Positions 6,279 to 10,947 of a DNA stretch of 10,947 nucleotides are shown piece by piece. The stretch covers positions 1-10,947 of the forward strand of contig JAUVQZ010000085.1 in NCBI GenBank assembly GCA_030597865.1. Reading direction: 5' to 3'. The notes under the pieces were generated by a model. It saw nothing but the letters and a program-made list of their open reading frames with translations, ran no database searches and had not been told where the DNA came from. The translations under genes and the position numbers were made by a program. This stretch comes from Pseudomonadota bacterium. GTDB taxonomy: Bacteria > Desulfobacterota > Desulfobulbia > Desulfobulbales > SURF-16. Position 1 is the stretch's first letter; each line of letters starts with the position of its first letter.

Positions 6279-6689
6279 TTATGAAAAATTCGGATAATTA
6301 TCAATCCTGCACTCTGGACAGATGCTGTGTGAGAATTGTGAATTAGTTCTTTCGGTGACATATGCCTCTATTGAAAGCCATGATTGTTGGTCTTTGGGGT
6401 CAGTGTCAGGTTTCCTTATGCTTTTGCAAAATGAACAAATTGGCATTATTTCCTCAAGTTTGTTGAGCCTCATCGTCAACTTTATGTTTAGCCTTTTTGC
6501 TTTATCAGAATAATTAGTAAGGATAATACCTGCTGTACCTCCAAACAATAAAGGCATTATATAGGCTTCGGGCACGAGTGGATTATATCCGGCAAGTAAC
6601 TTTTGAAAGAAAGAACAGGTGGTGAAAAAGCACCCCCCGAGGATAAAATGGCGTAGATATCTACGTGTAGTTATTTGAGTCCATTTCAT
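6279..6689 (-). CDS. Small membrane protein with two TM helices and a C-terminal CxxC...HxxCxxC domain
   Basis: The protein is 136 aa if started at the ATG at 6689, which has CGGA 8 nt upstream; the upstream ATG at 6761 lacks a ribosome site and sits in a possible promoter. Two hydrophobic segments (about 14-34 and 42-60, with the GGTAGIILTNY hairpin style) are followed by a short charged helix (61-80). The terminal domain has Cys85-x-x-Cys88 (MPICSFCKSIR) and FSHSICPEC (His121, Cys124, Cys127). This tail is familiar from the ends of many deltaproteobacterial sensor and PAS/response-regulator proteins (consensus LPICSxCKKIR...FSHxICPEC). It probably binds zinc or another metal; no function is known. 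It resembles a sensor kinase stripped of its kinase domain. AT content is visibly higher than in its neighbours. Confidence 0.75.
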   Translation of the reverse strand: MKWTQITTRRYLRHFILGGCFFTTCSFFQKLLAGYNPLVPEAYIMPLLFGGTAGIILTNYSDKAKRLNIKLTMRLNKLEEIMPICSFCKSIRKPDTDPKDQQSWLSIEAYVTERTNSQFSHSICPECRIDNYPNFS

Positions 6690-6739
6690 AGGTTTTTTCC
6701 GTAACACAGTGTTGGTAGGTAATTTTGATATTGCTATGA

Positions 6740-6768
6740 AGCGTACGGTTGCTGCATCCATGTGTCAA
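6740..6768 (-). promoter_or_regulatory. Possible sigma70 promoter for the minus-strand membrane protein gene
   Basis: On the minus strand TTGACA (6768-6763) is a perfect -35. After exactly 17 nt comes TACGCT (6745-6740), which keeps T1, A2 and T6 of the -10. Transcription would begin about 40-45 nt before the ATG at 6689, which supports that start over 6761. Confidence 0.4.
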
Positions 6769-7096
6769 GCAAAAGGTTGGAATTATACCTTAATTATGTG
6801 GACCTTATGGGCAGTTATCGTCCACAAGATCCACGAAACTAACAAAGATCCCAGGACCGTTTTTTTGATAACCCCGAGGGTCGCGGCAAGGATGAAATGG
6901 CGTAATATTGTGCCGCGATTTCTTGTGCCTGGGTCGTTACGACCTCGGCGCGAAAAAGGGCAAGCAAAATTACGTCAGTTTAGAGTTGGCAGATTGCTGG
7001 TTGTTTTCATCCTCTCCCCTGGACGAGTAGAAAGGGGCAAGGGGATACAGAGACAATACAGGCCGAAAACCTGCCGCTGTAATCCGTGCTGGCCAT
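6762..7096. other. Gene-free, structured and possibly decayed region
   Basis: No convincing ORF. Nested inverted repeats lie at 6850-6948: CCCAGG (6850-6855)/CCTGGG (6928-6933), an interrupted CCGAGGGTCG (6874-6883)/CGACCTCGG (6940-6948), TCGCGGCA (6881-6888)/TGCCGCGA (6911-6918), and a hairpin GGTCG-TTA-CGACC (6932-6944). The minus-strand frame around 6888-6905 reads LRHFIL, as in the neighbouring membrane protein, so part of this may be a degraded partial copy. The end of the stretch (about 7010-7096) is riboswitch-like and listed separately. Confidence 0.4.
7008..7096 (+). promoter_or_regulatory. Cobalamin-riboswitch-like fragment (truncated or decayed)
   Basis: AAGGGGATACAG (about 7041-7052) followed by GCCGCTGTAATCC (about 7073-7085) resembles the conserved core of adenosylcobalamin riboswitches (GGGAAnnnGGTGnAA...CCCGCnnCTGTAA), preceded by a C-rich/G-rich hairpin. 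The GGTGnAAnTCC segment is poorly matched. The downstream B12 box is not found; the minus-strand terminator occupies that place. No plus-strand gene follows within 700 bp, so any such element looks orphaned. Weak call. Confidence 0.25.
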
Positions 7097-7133
7097 AAAA
7101 AAAGCCAGGTGACAGAAAGATCTGTCACCTGGC
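7097..7133 (-). terminator. Perfect intrinsic terminator for the gene at 7233-7625
   Basis: Read on the minus strand, a perfect 13-bp stem (7121-7133 pairing with 7104-7116, 4-nt loop) is followed directly by seven T residues (7103-7097). It lies about 100 bp after the stop codon of the minus-strand gene. The strand is clear from the position of the A/T run. Confidence 0.9.
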
Positions 7134-7185
7134 GGCAAGTACAGCGTAAAGAATTTTGTTGCAGTTAGGAGCGGATGAGGAAAAA

Positions 7186-7227
7186 TCATCCTTCATCCTT
7201 CATCCTTCATCCTTCATCCTTCATCCT
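7186..7227. repeat. Heptanucleotide tandem repeat, six copies of TCATCCT
   Basis: Six exact head-to-tail copies (42 bp) lie between the stop codon at 7233 and the terminator at 7097-7133 of the minus-strand gene, so in its 3' untranslated region. Immediately before it on the plus strand, GGATGA at 7173-7178 can pair with repeat units. Copy number is likely variable between strains. Confidence 0.9.
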
Positions 7228-7232
7228 TGAGT

Positions 7233-7625
7233 CTAGTCCAGACTGATCACCAGGGGAATCTGGTGCAGGCTTTTTGAGGTGGAGCGGGTGGAGCGCAGGG
7301 CCCAGCCAGTGGTCTTATAGGTGTCTCCCAGCAACTCGTTCACTGCCTTGGTCACCCCGTTTAGGTTGATAATGGGGTGGCGGGAAAAGACCTCGGGCAG
7401 CCCATAGGTGAGGTTGCAGGCCAGGCAGCAACCGGGCCGCTCATGGAGGTTGAGCTCAAAATGGAGCTCCTTGGCGGATTGATCAAAAGCGGTGAATTTC
7501 AACTCAATATCATAGGAACCTTCGCTGGCATCACCAAAGAGGGCATCAAAGAAGGCATCGGCCCTGTCAGAGGGAAAGATTTTTTTGCATACGTCATCGC
7601 TGAAAAGTGTCTGCATGTCTGCCAT
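7233..7625 (-). CDS. Conserved hypothetical protein with RPGCCLACNLTYGLP motif
   Basis: A 130-aa soluble protein with no signal peptide or membrane helix. The start ATG at 7625 has GGAG 7 nt upstream. It begins with an acidic helical region (FPSDRADAFFDALFGDASEGSYDIELKF). The middle has HERPGCCLACNLTYGLPEVFSRHPIINL, with Cys66, Cys67 and Cys70 that could bind metal or a cofactor, and the end is strand-rich (KSLHQIPLVISL). I recall close relatives in sulfate-reducing deltaproteobacteria that carry the misleading label 'pancreas/duodenum homeobox protein 1'; there is no homeodomain here. Function unknown. It is monocistronic, divergent from uvrD, and ends in a strong terminator. Confidence 0.85.
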   Translation of the reverse strand: MADMQTLFSDDVCKKIFPSDRADAFFDALFGDASEGSYDIELKFTAFDQSAKELHFELNLHERPGCCLACNLTYGLPEVFSRHPIINLNGVTKAVNELLGDTYKTTGWALRSTRSTSKSLHQIPLVISLD

Positions 7626-7650
7626 AGGTATTCTCCGTCATCTCTTAAAA

Positions 7651-7667
7651 TTCCAGGTACGCTGGAA
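7651..7667. promoter_or_regulatory. Inverted repeat in the divergent promoter region
   Basis: TTCCAG (7651-7656) and CTGGAA (7662-7667) are separated by 5 nt, in the 212-bp space between the minus-strand gene (start 7625) and uvrD (start 7838). A T8 run follows at 7672-7679. It could be an operator serving the divergent genes, or a terminator-like hairpin on the plus strand. No clear -35/-10 is seen. Confidence 0.3.
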
Positions 7668-7837
7668 GGTGTTTTTTTTGCTGTGGAATAATGGCCACCA
7701 CGAATGGGACGGCTCAATCAAGGGAGTATAACCTACCCTGCCTGCTCCATGGGGTCAATAGAAATAAGGCAGCCAGCTGTCGCCTGCGGGCCTCTCTCTT
7801 CTTCAAAAAGGGAGAGGTCTGTGTTAAGGTGGGCGCC

Positions 7838-10024
7838 ATGCGACAACCATCTCTTTTTCCACAGAAAGCCAGCCCACAGCTGCCAGGTAAATCGGCAAGC
7901 ATGGCAGGCCTTAATCCCTCCCAGCTTGAGGCTGTTACCACCACCCAGGGCCCTGTTCTTGTTATTGCCGGGGCTGGCAGCGGCAAGACCCGTACCCTAG
8001 TGCACCGCATGGCCTATCTGGTGGAACAGGGGGTGGCGCCGGAGTCTATTTTACTGTTGACCTTCACCCGCAAGGCTGCCCAGGAGATGCTGAGCAGGGC
8101 TGCCCTGCTCATGGATGATTCCTGTCAGGGCGTCATGGGCGGCACCTTTCACGGTGTTGCTAACCTTCTTCTGCGCCGTTTTGGGCGTTACATCGGCTAT
8201 CCCGCCAACTTCAGCATCCTTGACCGGGGTGATTCGGAAGGCATTATTAATCTGCTCAAATCATCCCTGGGGCTCAGTGGCGCCGGGCGCCGTTTTCCCT
8301 CCAAGCGGGTGATTATCAATATGATCAGTGGCGCGGTCAATAAGAATGTCGATTTTGACGAGTATTTGGAGGATCGCTATTCTCATCTCCTTGATTTCAG
8401 CTCTGACATTAAGACCATCCGTGGGCATTACCGCACCTTCAAGCAGGACCATGCCCTGATGGATTACGATGACCTGCTTGTCAATTTTCGCGATCTGTTA
8501 CGCGACCACCCTGAGGTGCGAACCGAGATTTCCCAGCGCTTTCATTATGTGATGGTGGACGAGTATCAGGACACCAACCGTATCCAGGCAGAGATTGTCT
8601 CCCTGGTCAGCAGCAGCCATAAGAACATTATGGTGGTGGGTGACGATGCCCAATCGATCTATAGTTTTCGCGGTGCTGATTTTAAGAACATCATGGAGTT
8701 CCCGGACCTTTTCCCCGGTACCTGTATTGTCCGCCTGGAGGAAAATTACCGCTCAGCGCAGCCCATCCTGGAGGCCACCAACGCCATTATTGCCCAGGCT
8801 GCCGAGAAATATGCCAAGACCCTCTTTTCTAATATTCCCGGGACGGACAAGCCTTATCTGTTCAGGGCCCGTGATGAGCAGGAGCAGGCCCGTTATATTG
8901 TTGAAAAAATAGAGAATTTTCAAAGGGAAGGGGTGCCCCTTGCCGAGATGGCCGTTCTTTTCCGTTCTGGTTTTCACTCCTATAAGCTGGAGCTGGAGCT
9001 TGCCAACCGGCAGATCCCCTTTGAGAAAAGGGGTGGTATGAAGCTCACTGAGTCGGCCCACATCAAGGATGTCCTGGCCTACTTACGGATTATCTGTAAC
9101 CCGGAGGATCATCTGTCCTGGAACAGGATTCTCCTGCAGATTGAAAGGGTGGGGCCCAAAACTGCCGGGAAAATGCTTGAGGCCATCCGCGCTGCGGCCA
9201 GTCCCTTGCAGGCCCTGGAGACCTATAAGGCCGGTAAGACCTGGCAGCAGGGATTAGAAGGTCTGGTGAAGGCCCTGCACGCCCTTGCCCGCTTGGATCG
9301 GCCCGGGGCCCAGCTTGCCCAGGTCCTTGACTATTATCAGCCGATTTTCGAGCGCATTTTTCCTGATGATTATCCGAGCCGCAGCCGTGATCTTGATCAG
9401 CTCACCGAGCTGTTGGCCGGCTATGGGTCTCTCCAGGATTTTATTGATGATACGGCCCTGGATCCACCCGACGATTCAAGGCTGAAAGATTCCGGCAACG
9501 ACCGCCTGATTCTCTCCACCGTGCACTCCGCCAAAGGCCTGGAGTGGCAGAAGGTCTTTGTCCTCAACCTGGTGGAGGGTAAATTTCCATCCGGCCAGGC
9601 CCAGCTCCCCCAAGAGCGGGAGGAGGAGCGTCGCCTTCTCTATGTCGCTGCCACCAGGGCCCGGGAACATCTCTTTTTTATTGCACCTCGACTCACTGCC
9701 GGACCTGACCGGATGCCCCAGTCGGCCATGGTCAGTGAGTTTATCTCTGATCTGCCCCTCGGTCTTTTGGCCGGGCCTGCCATGGGGCAACCAATACCAT
9801 CCTTTGCTGCCCCCATGGCATCGGCCAGCCCGGCCATTGACAGTGGTGCGGCAGGTGAATCGCTCACCATTGACGAATTTACGGCGGGCCGGCTCGTTCG
9901 CCATAATTTTTTCGGTGAGGGCAGGGTGGTGAAGGTGGGTCGGCCCAAGACGGTGGAGATCTTTTTCCCCCGTCATGGGCTGAAAAAATTACATCTTGAT
10001 TATGCCAAACTGGAAGTCTTATAA
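7838..10024 (+). CDS. uvrD: UvrD/PcrA-type superfamily 1A DNA helicase
   Basis: An ATP-dependent 3'-5' helicase for nucleotide-excision and mismatch repair and for clearing stalled replication or transcription. The start is ATG 7838, with AAGGTG 6 nt upstream; the frame is open to 7691, but that extension is not protein-like. The 728-aa length fits the family. All motifs are intact: Q motif LNPSQLEAV (25-33), motif I GAGSGKT (45-51), Ia LLLTFTRKAAQEM, II VDEYQDTN (about 240), III QSIYSFRGAD (about 271), IV LEENYRSAQPIL, V VHSAKGLEW (about 561) and VI RRLLYVAATRARE (about 597). The last 45 residues (VRHNFFGEGRVVKVGRPKTVEIFF...) match the Tudor-like C-terminal domain that binds RNA polymerase in UvrD/PcrA. 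Residues 3-7 (QPSLF) look like a beta-clamp-binding motif. Confidence 0.95.
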   Translation: MRQPSLFPQKASPQLPGKSASMAGLNPSQLEAVTTTQGPVLVIAGAGSGKTRTLVHRMAYLVEQGVAPESILLLTFTRKAAQEMLSRAALLMDDSCQGVMGGTFHGVANLLLRRFGRYIGYPANFSILDRGDSEGIINLLKSSLGLSGAGRRFPSKRVIINMISGAVNKNVDFDEYLEDRYSHLLDFSSDIKTIRGHYRTFKQDHALMDYDDLLVNFRDLLRDHPEVRTEISQRFHYVMVDEYQDTNRIQAEIVSLVSSSHKNIMVVGDDAQSIYSFRGADFKNIMEFPDLFPGTCIVRLEENYRSAQPILEATNAIIAQAAEKYAKTLFSNIPGTDKPYLFRARDEQEQARYIVEKIENFQREGVPLAEMAVLFRSGFHSYKLELELANRQIPFEKRGGMKLTESAHIKDVLAYLRIICNPEDHLSWNRILLQIERVGPKTAGKMLEAIRAAASPLQALETYKAGKTWQQGLEGLVKALHALARLDRPGAQLAQVLDYYQPIFERIFPDDYPSRSRDLDQLTELLAGYGSLQDFIDDTALDPPDDSRLKDSGNDRLILSTVHSAKGLEWQKVFVLNLVEGKFPSGQAQLPQEREEERRLLYVAATRAREHLFFIAPRLTAGPDRMPQSAMVSEFISDLPLGLLAGPAMGQPIPSFAAPMASASPAIDSGAAGESLTIDEFTAGRLVRHNFFGEGRVVKVGRPKTVEIFFPRHGLKKLHLDYAKLEVL

Positions 10025-10060
10025 ATTGTTCCTATCACCTATTTCCCTGGGTTATCTTAT

Positions 10061-10234
10061 ATGAGTAAAGAACGGAAGGAGATCCTGATCATCATTGCGG
10101 TGGTGGTCTTCATCTTAGTGGCTTATGTTCTCAGCGGTATTTTCATGAAGCCGGAGCCCCAAAAAACCGGTGATGGGCTGCGGTCACCTGTGAACCGCCT
10201 TGAAAAGATCAGGGAAGGCTTTACAGAGAGGTAA
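10061..10234 (+). CDS. Small single-pass membrane protein, unknown function
   Basis: A 57-aa ORF 36 bp after uvrD. It begins MSKERKE, then has one clear transmembrane helix (about residues 8-28, ILIIIAVVVFILVAYVLSGIF), then a polar tail (KPEPQKTGDGLRSPVNRLEKIREGFTER) that would face the periplasm by the positive-inside rule, since the basic residues precede the helix. The ribosome site is weak (CTGGG further upstream). Codon use looks like the neighbours, and the order Lys/Arg cap, helix, charged tail argues for a real gene. I do not recognise the family. Confidence 0.65.
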   Translation: MSKERKEILIIIAVVVFILVAYVLSGIFMKPEPQKTGDGLRSPVNRLEKIREGFTER

Positions 10235-10258
10235 GGACGTTTGCTGGAGGTACACTTA

Positions 10259-10333
10259 ATGAGAATAGTAGCCGCACTGGAGATGGGTATGGGTATCAGT
10301 GAGAGCCATGGCCGTGGAGGATCTCGTCCATGA
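10259..10333 (+). CDS. 24-codon leader-like ORF overlapping the folC start
   Basis: ATG 10259 has a strong GGAGG 8 nt upstream and encodes MRIVAALEMGMGISESHGRG followed by GSRP. Its TGA (10331-10333) overlaps the folC ATG at 10330 (ATGA arrangement), typical of translational coupling. The peptide has no recognisable domain or amino-acid run typical of attenuators. It may be a translated leader, a real microprotein, or chance. Confidence 0.4.
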   Translation: MRIVAALEMGMGISESHGRGGSRP

Positions 10334-10947
10334 TGAATTATCAGGAGGCCTGGGCCTATCTCGATAACCTCCAGTTTTTTAAGATAAAGCTGGGGCTGGA
10401 TTCCATGGCCGCCTTTCTCGACCGGGTGGGTAACCCCCAGGAGCAGCTGCAATGTGTCCACGTGGCCGGTACCAATGGCAAAGGCTCGGTATCCATGAAC
10501 CTGCTCACCCTGTTACAGGGGAAAGGCTATAGGGTTGGTCTCTATACCTCCCCCCATTTGAGCTCGGTACGGGAGAGGTTCCGGGTTAATGATGATTATA
10601 TATCCGAGGATGATTTTGCCGCCACTGCCTCTGAGATTGCTGCTGTTCTCGGCAACGGCCAGATTACCTATTTTGAATTTACCACGGCCCTGGCCCTCCT
10701 CTGGTTTTCCAAGCAACAGCTTGATCTCGTCATTCTCGAGGTGGGGCTGGGAGGCCGTCTTGATGCAACAAATGTCGTGCTGCCGCTGGTTTCGGTGATC
10801 ACCAATGTCTCCATGGACCATGAGGCCTATCTGGGTGATACCCTGGCCAAGGTCGCCCATGAAAAGGCCGGGGTCATTAAAACGGCAGTGCCGGTGGTGA
10901 GCGGGGTCGGCGACGATGTCAGCCGGCAGGTGGTTATGGCCCGTTGC
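10330..10947 (+). CDS. folC: Folylpolyglutamate synthase / dihydrofolate synthase FolC, N-terminal part (3' partial)
   Basis: FolC adds glutamate to dihydropteroate and to folates using ATP. The 206 codons present cover roughly half of a normal ~420-residue enzyme; the frame is open at the window edge. Seen are the Mur-ligase-type P-loop AGTNGKGS (46-53), TSPHLSSVRERFRVN, YFEFTTALALLWF, LEVGLGGRLDATNVV and ITNVSMDHEAYLGDTLAKVAHEKAGVIK, all classic FolC blocks. The start is ATG 10330 with GGAGG 9 nt upstream; ATG 10333 directly after is equally possible. The gene probably shares a transcript with uvrD and the small ORFs before it. Confidence 0.95.
   Translation, partial: MMNYQEAWAYLDNLQFFKIKLGLDSMAAFLDRVGNPQEQLQCVHVAGTNGKGSVSMNLLTLLQGKGYRVGLYTSPHLSSVRERFRVNDDYISEDDFAATASEIAAVLGNGQITYFEFTTALALLWFSKQQLDLVILEVGLGGRLDATNVVLPLVSVITNVSMDHEAYLGDTLAKVAHEKAGVIKTAVPVVSGVGDDVSRQVVMARC

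Noticed and set aside
6709..7098. 129-codon plus-strand frame opposite the membrane protein gene
   Set aside because: The translation is Arg/Trp/Pro-rich without domains, starts inside the antisense gene and lacks an RBS.
7186..7227. CRISPR array
   Set aside because: The repeats are 7 bp, directly adjacent and without spacers; a simple tandem repeat.
7791..7817. CCTCTC...GAGAGG hairpin before the uvrD ribosome site
   Set aside because: A 6-bp stem with a 14-nt loop in pyrimidine/purine-rich DNA is easily expected by chance.
7691..7837. Upstream extension of uvrD to ATG 7691
   Set aside because: The added 49 residues are not helicase-like, and ATG 7838 has a well-placed AAGGTG.

Overview
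The window is about 10.9 kb of a moderately GC-rich bacterial chromosome. Gene content and protein style suggest a member of the Desulfobacterota (deltaproteobacteria, perhaps near Desulfobulbaceae). The pointers are a NikR/NikMLQO nickel-uptake locus with a NikL-type extra subunit, a CxxC...FSHxICPEC membrane protein, and a small protein with the RPGxCLACNLTYGLP motif. This placement is inference from protein families; no rRNA or other marker gene is present.

Layout. (1) 1-1553: the C-terminal motor and DNA-reading part of the DNA translocase FtsK, open at the left edge. (2) 1632-2042: nikR, the nickel-responsive repressor, followed by its terminator. (3) 2043-2579: a gene-free stretch with a large dispersed inverted repeat, a strong terminator, and a 29-bp operator-like inverted repeat directly upstream of the transporter. 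(4) 2580-5305: nikM, nikL, nikQ and nikO, a complete energy-coupling-factor (ECF) type nickel transporter, followed 3 bp later by a PHP-family phosphoesterase (5309-6085) that looks co-transcribed. (5) 6086-7232: a looser region with short repeats, a small minus-strand membrane protein gene, structured or possibly decayed non-coding DNA, a cobalamin-riboswitch-like fragment, a perfect minus-strand terminator and a 7-bp tandem repeat. (6) 7233-7625: a minus-strand conserved hypothetical gene. (7) 7838-10024: a UvrD/PcrA helicase, then a small membrane ORF (10061-10234), a 24-codon leader-like ORF, and the start of folC, which runs off the right edge.

How it works together. NikR has all four metal ligands of the E. 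coli protein. The inverted repeat upstream of nikM has half-sites two helical turns apart, as expected for a ribbon-helix-helix tetramer. The simplest model is that Ni-loaded NikR shuts off nikMLQO and the PHP gene. NikM carries the substrate (N-terminal Met-His), NikL is the accessory periplasmic-domain subunit, NikQ the transmembrane coupler and NikO the ATPase, which has a histidine-rich tail.

Most unusual points. nikQ has no canonical start codon that keeps its conserved N-terminus; an ATT with a well-placed Shine-Dalgarno fits. A ten-G run lies at the nikQ/nikO junction. A PHP phosphoesterase is attached to the nickel operon. The helicase has an apparent sliding-clamp-binding pentapeptide at its N-terminus. 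A short ORF with a strong ribosome site overlaps the folC start. I see no wholly unknown multi-gene system.
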